NCBI GenBank assembly: GCA_964427595.1
Contig: CAYRUQ010000005.1
Span: forward strand, 1-59,267
Length of the DNA: 59,267 nt
Reading direction: 5' to 3'
DNA from: Enterosoma sp964427595
GTDB taxonomy: Bacteria; Bacillota_I; Bacilli_A; RFN20; CAG-288
The position numbers and the translations under genes were made by a program. The notes under the pieces are model-generated. The model was not told where the DNA came from and did no database searches. It was given only the letters and a program-made list of their open reading frames with translations. Position 1 is the stretch's first letter. Every line of letters begins with the position of its first letter. Below, in pieces: positions 35,345 to 45,063 of this stretch.

Positions 35345-35410
35345 CAAAAAAAGATGACTGAAAACTTGTCATCTTAGAAAAAGGCGACCCGACTAGTGTC
35401 AAGTCGCCTT
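35345..35410 (-). terminator. Tandem terminators after the second GH3 gene
   Basis: AAGGCGAC (35381-35388) pairs with GTCGCCTT (35403-35410) and runs into T on the minus strand. Directly behind it AAGATGAC (35351-35358) pairs with GTCATCTT (35368-35375), again followed by a T run. Two terminators back to back protect the glg promoter region. Confidence 0.85.
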
Positions 35411-35417
35411 GGATTTA

Positions 35418-38400
35418 TTAGGCTTTTTTCTTCTTGAGATTTCTCTTGTAATACTCTAATGAGAAGAAGACAAGTCCAGCCGCAGTTGCGACGCCGAATA
35501 CGACATCAGTGACGATTAATGTGGTTTGCCACCAGGTTAAGACATAACTGATCGTGGTGTTGGAATCATATCCGTTCATCGCCGCTGAGTGAACGACGGT
35601 GTAAAGGATTCTGTGAGCGGATTCTCTCATCGCCCAAGCCAGTTCACCATAACCTTCTTTATAAGCATCGAATTGTCCTTCACCTGAGATAGAACCATCG
35701 ACGAGGTCGTTTCCGCATAAGATAGCAGCAGGCATCTTGACCAAACCGATGTAGAAGGTGAGAGTTCCATAAGTGGAGGAGATGTACATATCGGTGACAG
35801 TGAAGCCATCGAACCCTTCTTCACCTCTCAACCAATCGGTCATCAAGTTGGATTTGACAGCAGCGACTCTAGTTCCGATACGGCTATAAGCGGTCATCAT
35901 AGCGTGAGGATTAGATTCTTCGATGACGATCTGGAAGGCTCTGAGATAAAGTTCACGGAAGCTCTGTTCGTTAAGCCAGACGGAGAGACCATAACGATTG
36001 ACTTCTTGATCGTTTAAGACGAAGTGCTTGATATAAGCGTAGACACCCTTCTCTTGTAAGCCGTTGATCAAATCAGCAGCAGCCATACCAGAAAGATAAG
36101 CATCTTCGGAGAAGTATTCAGAATTACGACCAGAATATTGAGAACGATGGAGATTGACACCAGGTCCGTAAAGACCAGAATAACCAGCCCATAAGCCGTT
36201 TTCACCATACATCTGACCGACTTCATAAGCTAATTCATGATTCATAGAGGAGGCTAAGATACCACCAGCTGCGAATCTTGAAGGCATGACAGAACTATCG
36301 ATTCCGACTTCAGTAGCTAAGGAATCAGAGGAGTTAGCGAAAGCTTGAGTGACACCTAAGCAACCATTGTGGTCTAAGGTCTGAGGCTTAGAGATCGTAT
36401 CGACAGAAGCGGTCATTCTCATACCTTCGCTTAAGAGAGAAACAGTCTCATCCCAAGTGAGCTGATCCAGAAGCCTATCCCAAGCATCAGAATCATAAGG
36501 GATGTCATCACCATTTTCATCGACTCTCAAATCGATTAAGTTGAGACCAGAATCGACACCATAAGTAGGATATTCAACATCATCTTCAGTCAACATTGAA
36601 CCATCCCAACCAGCTCTGAAATCAGAGAGCATGCCGTTAGTCATATTGACGACGACATGATTATCGTTGACATACTCATACTCATTTTCAGCAGAGTAGT
36701 CCTCTAATTGGACAGTGCCAGCCCAATCATTACGAGTCATGTATTCGACAGTATCAGTGGAGTTGGTGTACTTATTTAAATCAGAATCTTCGAAGAGATT
36801 GGTGATCTCAGCACCGGTTTGACTAGAGACAGAATAGGTCTCTGTATCAACAGCGGTCTGACCTAAGACTTTCTGAGCTAAAGTAGCATCACCTTCAGCA
36901 TCCATTCTGTTGTTGGTGCTACTAGGAGTGTAACCCTTAGCAGCTAAGAGGTTATTGGTAGCTTCATGAGCACCGTTTCCTAAGACGAAATAATAATCAC
37001 CAGGAGTGAGAACATAAGTCTCAGCATTATCAGCATCATAAGAAGCTAAGTATTTGCCATCGATGGTGATGGTGACAAGCTCAGATCCACCATTAGCGGC
37101 TAAAGTATCAGTCTTTCCATAACCGACGAGTTCAACTGAGCTAGCTTCAACTCCGTTTTCGATGTTATAGGTGTCATAAGGTTTAGAGAGATAAACTTGG
37201 ACAGCTTCTTTACCAGCATAATCGCCAGTGTTGGTGACTCTGACAGAGACGGTGTAGACATCTTCATCGTCATCATAGCTGACGTTGTAATCAGAATAAG
37301 AGAAAGTCGTATAAGAGAGACCATAGCCAAACGGGACAGAGACAGTGGTTGAATAATCATAATCGCCAGTGTTGGCTCTACCAGTCACATAATCCTCATA
37401 ACGAGTCTCAGTGTAGCGATATCCGAGATAGATACCCTCCTGATAAACGAGGTAGTGAGACTCATAACCGCCGCTTCCACTAGAAGCAGTCTGAAGATCA
37501 AAATCATCGATGTTAGCCCACTCATAACTGGATTGGTTAGCTAAGACCGGGTTGGCGGAATTGTTATACCAATAAACATCATTAGCCTTACCAGAAGGAT
37601 TGACATTGCCGACTAAGAGATTTCCTAAGCCTTCAAAACCGGTTGTACCAGGAGCTAAAACAGAGATACAAGCATCGATTCCATAAGCTTCATCATCAAG
37701 GAAAGCTAAATCGACAGTAGCAGTAGCGTTGATGATGACGATGATCTTAGAGATCTCACCAGCATCCTTCTTAGCTTTCAAACCAGCTAAGACACCAAGT
37801 TCATCAGTGGAGAGAGTCAAACTATCTCCGTTATAAGTATCAGTGGTGCCGTTGTGGTTGAGGTCCTTATTTCCTTCACCAGCATAACGAGTGATGCTGA
37901 AGAAAGCGGCATCTCCATACTCAGAGACATTGGTGACATCATTATTGACGACAGACCAGGGAACTTCACCGACAGTTTCAATCATCGGGCCATCAGTACC
38001 CATACCATTTCTAGTATTGCCGTAATTACCAGAAGCATAATAGGTCTCATAAGCGCTGACAGCAGTCTCGTTGACTACAAGACCAGCGTCTTTTAAACCT
38101 TGGATGAAGTCGATCTCACGACCACAAGCTGAGTCAGAGACAGAGCCAGAGGAGGTATAGACAGGATCGACGCTTCCGATACCATAAGTAGTGACTTTAT
38201 CACCGGCACTTAAAGGAAGAGCGTTGTTCTCGTTCTTGATTAAGACAGCACCTTCTTCAACTTCTTTTTGAATAAGTTCATCGGTGTCTTCAATCATCTC
38301 CCAGAAGCCTTCTTCACTGACTTCATAAGAAGATTTGTAGTACTCAGTGTCAGTCTCTTCACTTGATTCAGATTGAACGGTAGTGACATTGGTAGTTCCT

Positions 38401-38519
38401 AAGAAGGTGTTGATGGCGTTGACATTGTTGTTACAGATGTAAGTGGCTAAGACTGATACTCCTAAGAGTGAAGCACCAGCAGTTAAAAGGATTTTACTTC
38501 CTGTGTATTTTTTTGACAT
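35418..38519 (-). CDS. Second membrane-anchored GH3 protein with permuted domains
   Basis: The 1033-residue protein has the same plan as the GH3 enzyme at 8123-10984: N-terminal membrane helix (about residues 8-30), the usual GH3 C-terminal domain first (LIQKEVEEGAVLIKNENNALPL), a fibronectin-III-like part (VPFGYGLSYTTFSY, VRVTNTGDYAGKE), then the barrel (GPGVNLHRSQYSGRNSEYFSEDAYL, YIKHFVLNDQEVNRYG) with the likely nucleophile in FTVTDMY, and a C-terminal membrane helix with a Lys-rich end. It should be an exposed beta-glycosidase; the substrate is unknown. It follows a four-helix membrane protein gene by 11 bases and has GGGAG before the ATG. Confidence 0.87.
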   Translation of the reverse strand: MSKKYTGSKILLTAGASLLGVSVLATYICNNNVNAINTFLGTTNVTTVQSESSEETDTEYYKSSYEVSEEGFWEMIEDTDELIQKEVEEGAVLIKNENNALPLSAGDKVTTYGIGSVDPVYTSSGSVSDSACGREIDFIQGLKDAGLVVNETAVSAYETYYASGNYGNTRNGMGTDGPMIETVGEVPWSVVNNDVTNVSEYGDAAFFSITRYAGEGNKDLNHNGTTDTYNGDSLTLSTDELGVLAGLKAKKDAGEISKIIVIINATATVDLAFLDDEAYGIDACISVLAPGTTGFEGLGNLLVGNVNPSGKANDVYWYNNSANPVLANQSSYEWANIDDFDLQTASSGSGGYESHYLVYQEGIYLGYRYTETRYEDYVTGRANTGDYDYSTTVSVPFGYGLSYTTFSYSDYNVSYDDDEDVYTVSVRVTNTGDYAGKEAVQVYLSKPYDTYNIENGVEASSVELVGYGKTDTLAANGGSELVTITIDGKYLASYDADNAETYVLTPGDYYFVLGNGAHEATNNLLAAKGYTPSSTNNRMDAEGDATLAQKVLGQTAVDTETYSVSSQTGAEITNLFEDSDLNKYTNSTDTVEYMTRNDWAGTVQLEDYSAENEYEYVNDNHVVVNMTNGMLSDFRAGWDGSMLTEDDVEYPTYGVDSGLNLIDLRVDENGDDIPYDSDAWDRLLDQLTWDETVSLLSEGMRMTASVDTISKPQTLDHNGCLGVTQAFANSSDSLATEVGIDSSVMPSRFAAGGILASSMNHELAYEVGQMYGENGLWAGYSGLYGPGVNLHRSQYSGRNSEYFSEDAYLSGMAAADLINGLQEKGVYAYIKHFVLNDQEVNRYGLSVWLNEQSFRELYLRAFQIVIEESNPHAMMTAYSRIGTRVAAVKSNLMTDWLRGEEGFDGFTVTDMYISSTYGTLTFYIGLVKMPAAILCGNDLVDGSISGEGQFDAYKEGYGELAWAMRESAHRILYTVVHSAAMNGYDSNTTISYVLTWWQTTLIVTDVVFGVATAAGLVFFSLEYYKRNLKKKKA

Positions 38520-38530
38520 TTCACTTCTCC

Positions 38531-38989
38531 CTACTCTTTGACGGGTTCTTGTTCTTCTTCAACTTCAACAGTTTCTTCATCAGCGCTATCTCTGACTACA
38601 GGGACGAAGATAGAAGCGACGCTAGCAGCGTAAGTGAGAAGATAGAAGATGATAGAAAAGATGAAATCGGTGTTGAAAGAAGTCAAATCGACACCAGTGT
38701 AAACAGCAGCGACATAGTTGTAAGCTTGAAGGACGAAACAACCGATAGAAACAGCGCTCAAGATAGTGTTACAAGCGGGGATGAAAGAGGCTTTCATCAA
38801 GAAGAAAAGAACGATGTCGACGACGATGATAAGGATGTAACACACCATTGAACCGACATGCTGATAACCGCCAGCATTAGCTACTCCGACACCATACAGA
38901 ATGAGAGAGACGATGGCGAATAAAAGGGTTGCAAGAACGAGGAAGATACCAGGGCCAAGCGTCTTGATACGATTTTTAAAAGATTCCAT
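38531..38989 (-). CDS. Small four-helix membrane protein
   Basis: No family is recognised. The 152-residue protein has four hydrophobic helices (about residues 12-36, 45-70, 74-98 and 108-130) and an acidic C-terminal tail rich in Glu and Val that would lie in the cytoplasm. The ATG at 38989 follows GGAGG; the longer open frame to 39082 has no ribosome site. It is probably cotranscribed with the GH3 gene 11 bases downstream, so it may help place or hold that enzyme, but this is inference. It also lies exactly where jetD would be expected behind jetC, yet is unrelated to it. Confidence 0.75.
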   Translation of the reverse strand: MESFKNRIKTLGPGIFLVLATLLFAIVSLILYGVGVANAGGYQHVGSMVCYILIIVVDIVLFFLMKASFIPACNTILSAVSIGCFVLQAYNYVAAVYTGVDLTSFNTDFIFSIIFYLLTYAASVASIFVPVVRDSADEETVEVEEEQEPVKE

Positions 38990-39194
38990 TATTCCTCCAT
39001 ATATCTTTGTCGTTTTTTTAGAAAAATAAAACTGGCAAAGTGAAATCAAGTTATTGTAAGAAAGCTGTTTCAAACTTTCCACACAAAAATTACAAAAAAT
39101 TTTGTTTCTGGCACAGAAAATAGGCTAAATTTTGACAAAATTACAATAAAGTTTACAAAAAATCCTGAGAGATAGGACTTGAAAATAGTTAGCA

Positions 39195-39222
39195 AAAAGA
39201 AAAACAGGCCCGAATGAGCCTG
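39195..39222 (-). terminator. Terminator of the jetABC operon
   Basis: CAGGC (39205-39209) pairs with GCCTG (39218-39222) and is followed on the minus strand by TTTTTCTTTTT, 9 bases past the jetC stop. Its position shows that the operon really ends here. Confidence 0.72.
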
Positions 39223-39230
39223 CTTATTCT

Positions 39231-42200
39231 TTACTGATTTGGAATCTCTAGGTTAGGCGGTGTTAAAGGTGCATTTTTATTCTTATCTTGATAGACGTCA
39301 AGACCGGAGTGTTTCTTCTTCTCATCTTTGATAGTGACGAGAATCAAATCGACGAAGGAGATCAAATCACCTAACTTTTCACTAGGTGTGGAGATGATGA
39401 CTTGTAATCCGAAATATTTGATCAAGGAAGTCGCTTCTTTGAATCTAGAAGCATCCATCTTAGAGAAGGCTTCATCGAAGATGACGAATCTCAAAGTGTT
39501 GTCATCTTTCTTGTTGTTGACTCTACAAAGAGAAGCGAAGGAAGCCAAGATAGAGATATAGAACGGAGTCTGTCCCTCACCACCGGATTGAGATTTGAAT
39601 GATTTATCAAGGGAGATTCTTTGATCACCGCGAAGGACGATCAAGTCGAAGGAAATATAAGTAGTGTAAGTGGTGAAGAGATCAATCGTCTTTTTGATCT
39701 GCTCGACTTCATCTCCTCTAGCGCTAGTGGAAGAAGAGATCAAGTTGAAGAGATTCTCCATCGTGTTTTGATATTTCTCAGTGAAGAGAGCTTCCGCATC
39801 ACCAGTCTGAAGCATCTCAGAGTCCATGATCATGTCATAGTACTCTTTGTAATCTTTTGAAGGTGAGACTTTAAACTCATAGCTATCACGACCGAAACGG
39901 CAGTCTTTCAAAGCATCATTAAGCTCATCGATCTGCTCTTGAACAGTCAAGATAGAGCTTCTTAATTGATAGATGAAGTGATCTTTGAACTCTTTGATTG
40001 AATTATCGTGAGCGATTTGAATCTTCTGCTCATATTCAGGAAGTAGGACTTGTGAGATGTTCTCTCTTTCTTTTTCAAACTCCGCATTACTGGAATCATC
40101 TGTGTAATTGTAAGAGAGATGATAGGTGTTGCAGTAATCAGAACGCAGTCTTAAAAGATTATCCTTGACTGTTCTTAAGCGGTTGGAATTCTGAGTGAAC
40201 TCTTGATAAGACTTGGTTCTGATCTGAGCGAGAGTGAGACCTTGTTCTTCTAAAAGACGAGAGAAGAAAGGCTCAAATTGAGTGTTGACCAACTCTTTAT
40301 CATAGTTGTCAAGGGCTTTTTTATATTCTTCAAGACGACTGGAAGTCAAAGGTATCTCCTCGCCGTTGAGACGATTGAGTTCAGATAAGATTCTTCCTCT
40401 TTCGGTGAGAATCTCATCTCTCTGTCTCTCTAAGAGGGAGATTTCATCGTTGATCTCCTTGATTCTATCGTTGATATCAGAGATATCACCAAGCTCAGCC
40501 TTGTGCATCTCTTTATCGACAGCTTGGATATCTTTATCAAGGATAGCGATCTTATTGGAATTTTCGATATCGTTTTTATAAGTCTCACATTCCTTCTCAG
40601 ACATGATTGAGATAGTGAGAAGATTCTGCAATTTTGACAAGCACTCATTGTAGAGATTGACCTTGTTAGCTGCGTCTTGATAATCCCTAGAAGAGACATC
40701 ACTGCTGATATTAGAAGAGGTGCCTAAGAAGAAGTAACGAGCTCTCTTCTTATCGAGATACCAAGTGGCATAAGCTCGATAACCGGTGCAGTCAGAGAGT
40801 AAACCGGAGCCAGAAGCTCTCGCTTCTTCAAAGGTGGAACACTTTCTGATTCTTCCGAGAAGATAATCGATATAGACTCTCGCACCAGCATCTTCGGTAT
40901 CTAAAAGCTCAGCGATGGAGTGAGGATCAGTCTTGATATCGGCCTGTAAAAGCTTCTCAGTATCGACGATTGAGACGCCATAATACTCATACTCATCACA
41001 GAGTCCTTTTAAGATCAAGTTAGCTTCTTGATAATAGCGAGGATTGACGAAGAAATTGAATTTCTGGCCGAATAAGACGGCTTCTAAAGCCATCGTCCAC
41101 TCACCGTCATTGACATTGACTAAATCACAAAGGATATGAAGATAGGCATCGCCATGTCTTCTCTTAAGCTCGTCTTCAAGCCTGTCTTTGATCGTGGTAT
41201 AGGTAATACCTTTGACTGTCTCAAAAGGCTTAGAACCAGTTTCGATAACACCTTTTAATTGAGTCATGTTCGCCGAGACTGAAAATAACTCATTTTGGAT
41301 AGTCTGTCTTAAACTGATGGCCTGATTTCTGAGATAGTCCATATCATCTCTGAAGGCTTTGACAGCCGCAAAATCAGTATTTCCGTTATCAAATTCAACG
41401 ATTAAAGTCTCCGTTTCAGCGACGACTTCACGGCATAAATCCATCAATCTATCAAACTCGGGTTTGACCTTCTCACCCAATTTTTGAGACTTGAATTGAG
41501 AATAATAAGTGACGAAAGATAAGCAGCGATCATGATAATCATGGAGATAATTATTAAGGGTAGTCATGACCATATTGACTGCTGAGTTGATAGCATCAAT
41601 CTGAGCTGTGATGTTCTCTTTCTTCATGTTGAGACGCTCAGTTAAAGAGTAGTTACTAGATTGGGCTTTCTTAGCGTTATAAGAGTCGAGATCCTTCTTC
41701 AAATCATTGATCTTATTATCGAGATCATTTAACTCTCTAGAGATCTCAGCGATTCGATCATTACCTTTCTTAAGATTCTCTTCTTGCTTCCTTAAAAGCC
41801 GGTTTTGTTCTTCATAACTGACACGGGCAGAAACATAACCTAAAGCTTGGATAGAAATTTGAAGTTTCTGATAGTTATCGAAGTGTTCTTTGATCTTATC
41901 TAAAGTCTCTAACTTCGTCCTGAGGTTTTTCGCCTCTATTTCAAGCATCTTATAGGCATCGATCGTCTTTTGCATATCTTCGATATTGACTTTCTTATCA
42001 ACATCGCAGATGTACTCAGTGATAAAGGAAGCGATATCAGAGATAGGAGCGAAAGCAACCGCCTTTTTAAACAAGTCGAAGTACTTATCAGGAAGATTAC
42101 CAAAACAAACTTTGATAAAGTTTTTATATTCAGTATCAGTATCAAAGAATTTGAAAGAACCAACCTTATAATTAGCTTTGAAAAATGCTGATAATTCTTT

Positions 42201-42662
42201 GTATTGCAAAGGTTTAGAAGTAGCAGTGTCAGTCGAGACGAAATTGTTCTTAGGGAAAGGTGCATTAAGATAGAAATAATGCTTATCGATGTTATCGGAA
42301 CTATCGACATCAAAGACGACACCGACGCTGAAAGTATCATCGTTGACATCATCATAGATCTCAATAGCGACATAAGAGGTGAAATTACCCTTACGGAGAT
42401 TGATGACTTGTCCGTCGTTAGTGACACCGGTTTGACCTCTTAAATAAGAGATCAAATTACGTCCGGATTTTCCTTTCTCATTGGCGGCTTTGTTGAAGTT
42501 TTCCGGTCTAGTCGTACCTAAAATGACGATCTGTAAAGCATCGATGATAGTGGATTTACCAGTTCCGTTAGGGCCGGTTAAGAAAGTGATATTTTTGACA
42601 TCAGAAGTGGTATTTGTGAAATAGTGCCAGTTGATAAGGCGCAGTTTTATGATGTTTTTCAC
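39231..42662 (-). CDS. jetC: JetC/MksB-like SMC ATPase
   Basis: The 1143-residue protein is an SMC-like ATPase of the MukB/JetC kind. Walker A GPNGTGKST is at residues 30-38; long coiled coils flank a hinge-like region (about 490-680, with EWTMALEAVLFGQKFNFFV); the ABC signature SQSGGEGQTPFY is near 1024 and Walker B FVIFDEAFSKMD near 1059. In Wadjet, JetABC forms a DNA-loop-extruding motor that senses small circular DNA. It starts with GTG, 8 bases after AAGGAGG and directly after jetB. No jetD follows. It could also serve chromosome organisation, as MksBEF does. Confidence 0.82.
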   Translation of the reverse strand: MKNIIKLRLINWHYFTNTTSDVKNITFLTGPNGTGKSTIIDALQIVILGTTRPENFNKAANEKGKSGRNLISYLRGQTGVTNDGQVINLRKGNFTSYVAIEIYDDVNDDTFSVGVVFDVDSSDNIDKHYFYLNAPFPKNNFVSTDTATSKPLQYKELSAFFKANYKVGSFKFFDTDTEYKNFIKVCFGNLPDKYFDLFKKAVAFAPISDIASFITEYICDVDKKVNIEDMQKTIDAYKMLEIEAKNLRTKLETLDKIKEHFDNYQKLQISIQALGYVSARVSYEEQNRLLRKQEENLKKGNDRIAEISRELNDLDNKINDLKKDLDSYNAKKAQSSNYSLTERLNMKKENITAQIDAINSAVNMVMTTLNNYLHDYHDRCLSFVTYYSQFKSQKLGEKVKPEFDRLMDLCREVVAETETLIVEFDNGNTDFAAVKAFRDDMDYLRNQAISLRQTIQNELFSVSANMTQLKGVIETGSKPFETVKGITYTTIKDRLEDELKRRHGDAYLHILCDLVNVNDGEWTMALEAVLFGQKFNFFVNPRYYQEANLILKGLCDEYEYYGVSIVDTEKLLQADIKTDPHSIAELLDTEDAGARVYIDYLLGRIRKCSTFEEARASGSGLLSDCTGYRAYATWYLDKKRARYFFLGTSSNISSDVSSRDYQDAANKVNLYNECLSKLQNLLTISIMSEKECETYKNDIENSNKIAILDKDIQAVDKEMHKAELGDISDINDRIKEINDEISLLERQRDEILTERGRILSELNRLNGEEIPLTSSRLEEYKKALDNYDKELVNTQFEPFFSRLLEEQGLTLAQIRTKSYQEFTQNSNRLRTVKDNLLRLRSDYCNTYHLSYNYTDDSSNAEFEKERENISQVLLPEYEQKIQIAHDNSIKEFKDHFIYQLRSSILTVQEQIDELNDALKDCRFGRDSYEFKVSPSKDYKEYYDMIMDSEMLQTGDAEALFTEKYQNTMENLFNLISSSTSARGDEVEQIKKTIDLFTTYTTYISFDLIVLRGDQRISLDKSFKSQSGGEGQTPFYISILASFASLCRVNNKKDDNTLRFVIFDEAFSKMDASRFKEATSLIKYFGLQVIISTPSEKLGDLISFVDLILVTIKDEKKKHSGLDVYQDKNKNAPLTPPNLEIPNQ

Positions 42663-42664
42663 GT

Positions 42665-43411
42665 TCAGTCCTCCTTATCATCCTTGACCGGAATATCAAC
42701 ACCCATCTTTAAAGCGACGGGAGTAGCTTCATCATCAGCGCTAGTTCTAACTTCGCTTTGCATACTCACTTGAGCAGGTGAGTAAAGACTTGAGGTATCG
42801 CTATCTTCATCATCACCTTTAGTCAAAAAATTATATAAAGCAGTCATCTTCTCAGTAGAGATGATGTATCTGATCGTAGGACGGATATAAAAACTATAAG
42901 TCGAGTCTGAATAAGTTCCAGAATGACGGCAGACGACATTATAAGAATCAAGCACTCTTAAAGCAGCTGCGATCGTATTAGCAGAGAGACGTTGACTGAC
43001 ATTAGAAAGTCCAGTTTCGTTAAGGAAAACTCTGAGATTGCTAGCAGTCATTAAAACATTGGCATTTTCCGGTGCCTTTTCTAATTGACCCTCATAATAG
43101 GAGCGAAGGGCATAGACGATCAAAGTGGTGACGGTATCAAAACGCATGTGATTCTTATCGATAGCTGAGACGATGTAGATGAGACCCTCATCATTGACCT
43201 TGGTGATATCGATATCGATATAGGAGAGATAGTCTTCGATCATCGAGAAGTTCTTCTCGATGAAAAGGAAGGTGGGATTGACCTTGAACATCAGACTTCT
43301 CTGGTCATAATCCATCCTCAGTATGTATTGATGGTGGAGAAGCTCATTGATGGCTGAAGAGAATAGTGCTCTATCTCCACGGGTGAGTTTTTCATACTCT
43401 TCTTGAAACAT
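42665..43411 (-). CDS. jetB: JetB/MksE-like protein (DUF4194)
   Basis: The 248-residue protein sits between a JetA-like and a JetC-like gene and looks like the MukE/JetB (DUF4194) accessory subunit, a winged-helix protein that binds the kleisin. Visible features are the helical N-terminal part (LTRGDRALFSSAINELLHHQYILRMDYDQ) and a later winged-helix-like part (ANTIAAALRVLDSYNVVCRHS). ATG 43411 has AAGGAGC upstream and overlaps the jetA end by 20 bases; the longer frame to 43468 is inside jetA. Assignment rests largely on gene order and size. Confidence 0.72.
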   Translation of the reverse strand: MFQEEYEKLTRGDRALFSSAINELLHHQYILRMDYDQRSLMFKVNPTFLFIEKNFSMIEDYLSYIDIDITKVNDEGLIYIVSAIDKNHMRFDTVTTLIVYALRSYYEGQLEKAPENANVLMTASNLRVFLNETGLSNVSQRLSANTIAAALRVLDSYNVVCRHSGTYSDSTYSFYIRPTIRYIISTEKMTALYNFLTKGDDEDSDTSSLYSPAQVSMQSEVRTSADDEATPVALKMGVDIPVKDDKED

Positions 43412-44882
43412 TCTTGCCGTGCTCCTTTTTCTTTGTAAACCTGTATAAAGGCAACAGGAAATTTTCATACTCGACTTGATCTGCGATCTTCTCAGCTACA
43501 TAAGGGATAGAGCCATGCATCGCCTTGATGATAGCTAAAATCCACATGACCAAGTTATCTAAGGTGCTTAGATCCACATCCGTGGTGTCCATCTGATCTC
43601 TCCCTTTCAGGTTAGCTTCGATGAATTTGATGATAGTATCATCAGAGAAACGGATGACATCCCTATCCAAGAACTGATTCATCATCGCCGATTGTTCTTC
43701 AAAATCAAAGGTATCATCAATAGGTAAGAATTCGCTTTCTTCCGCTTGAGCACGCTTGAAAGGCATCGTCAATGAACCTGAATCAAGATACCCCTGACGA
43801 TTGAGAAGCAAAGTGTCAGTCGCCTTGTTGATGATCGGCATCTCTTCATATTTCAAAGCTGGATTTCCCTGAATCTCAGTGGCCATCGCTAAGATGATTT
43901 TATCGATCTTTCCTTTAGTAGTCTTATCAGAGGAAGCTAAGTAATTGACTTTCTTCTCGACGGCTTGCGTGTACTTAGCATTAGCGGCATCGATCTGTTT
44001 AAATTCAGCAGTGAGACGAGAGAAGATGTCGATGATATCTTGAATCATCTTCATGATGTGAGTGATGAGCTCTTCCTCACTCTTCTTGCTGTTGATAGCT
44101 TCTTTCCTAGCTTCTTTGATTAAGATTGTCATAATTCTCTCACTCTTGAGCCATCTGTTGAGAATAGTGATAGTAGGTTGAGAATAAAGACCTAAAGCAT
44201 CGAAAGTTTTCATCGGGTGATAGTATCTATCAGCAATCAAGACACGATATTCATCAAAGTGCTGTTTTAAAGCGACATTAGGATCTAAAACCGTCGTCAG
44301 TCTGTTTCCGAAGACACAGATCTGTTGTTTGAGCAAAGTGACGGCCATCTCGATAGCATCAGCGTTATTTCTAGCGTTGACTAAAGAGCGATACATATAG
44401 TCGTCTTCTTTCTCATCTTCCATGCTCAGTTCAGCATAAGTTTGATGGACTAAAGGCAGATAACTTCCGATATCAGAAGTCAGCTCATCTAAAATCTTAA
44501 GAAGCTGAATCGAATAAGCAGGTATATAAATGAATTCGACATTATTTCTCTCAGCATTCTTGGCGACGATGAACCATCCGCAAGCGGAAAGCTTTCTGAT
44601 GATATAGTTGACTTTCTCGTTGAGCTCAGAATCACTAGTCTCAACAGAAATGACCTGATCTTCGTCCTTATCATCGAGTTGATCTGTCTTGATATTAAAA
44701 AGACCCATCAACTCTTCCCCCTGCGATCTAAGCAAAGCGGCAAAGTCACTCTTCTTAATATCGTTCTTATAAGTTTTTATGCAATGATAGAGACAGATGA
44801 GGGCGAAAGCGTATACAGATTTATATTTCCTTGATAATGGAGAAAATAATTCTCCGGGAATCCTATCAAATAATCTAGCCAA
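43392..44882 (-). CDS. jetA: JetA/MksF-like kleisin protein
   Basis: The protein (496 residues with the chosen start) resembles the JetA family of Wadjet, the kleisin that bridges the SMC heads. It has an N-terminal LFDRIPGELFSPLSRKYKSVYAFALICLYHC and a helical middle with a predicted coiled coil. The frame is open from an ATG at 44915, but that codon overlaps the promoter -10 (TATAATG), so it would not be transcribed. The in-frame TTG at 44882 has GAAAGG 9 bases before it and gives a family-like N-terminus. First gene of jetABC. The family call is from pattern and order. Confidence 0.72.
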   Translation of the reverse strand: MARLFDRIPGELFSPLSRKYKSVYAFALICLYHCIKTYKNDIKKSDFAALLRSQGEELMGLFNIKTDQLDDKDEDQVISVETSDSELNEKVNYIIRKLSACGWFIVAKNAERNNVEFIYIPAYSIQLLKILDELTSDIGSYLPLVHQTYAELSMEDEKEDDYMYRSLVNARNNADAIEMAVTLLKQQICVFGNRLTTVLDPNVALKQHFDEYRVLIADRYYHPMKTFDALGLYSQPTITILNRWLKSERIMTILIKEARKEAINSKKSEEELITHIMKMIQDIIDIFSRLTAEFKQIDAANAKYTQAVEKKVNYLASSDKTTKGKIDKIILAMATEIQGNPALKYEEMPIINKATDTLLLNRQGYLDSGSLTMPFKRAQAEESEFLPIDDTFDFEEQSAMMNQFLDRDVIRFSDDTIIKFIEANLKGRDQMDTTDVDLSTLDNLVMWILAIIKAMHGSIPYVAEKIADQVEYENFLLPLYRFTKKKEHGKNVSRRV

Positions 44883-44913
44883 GATGATAAACCTTTCACT
44901 TTTTCCAAAAAGC

Positions 44914-44943
44914 ATTATAGCTGAGCAGTATTGATAATTACAA
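44914..44943 (-). promoter_or_regulatory. jetABC promoter
   Basis: On the minus strand TTGTAA (44943-44938) and a perfect TATAAT (44919-44914) are 18 bases apart, giving a leader of about 25 bases before the TTG start. The operon and the divergent gene at 45077 share this short intergenic region. Confidence 0.6.
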
Positions 44944-45063
44944 TAAAAGAAAAATATTTTTTTCTTTGAGCTAAAACACTAATTTTAAAAAAACAACTTA
45001 CTTTTTTTGGATGTGTGTACAAGCCGCCTAAAAGCCCTAAACCAAAACAGCTTATTTAAGTGT

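Noticed and set aside
41936..42427. A 163-residue Ser/Leu-rich frame on the same strand as jetC, in another reading frame
   Set aside because: Low-complexity shadow of the jetC coding region without a ribosome site.
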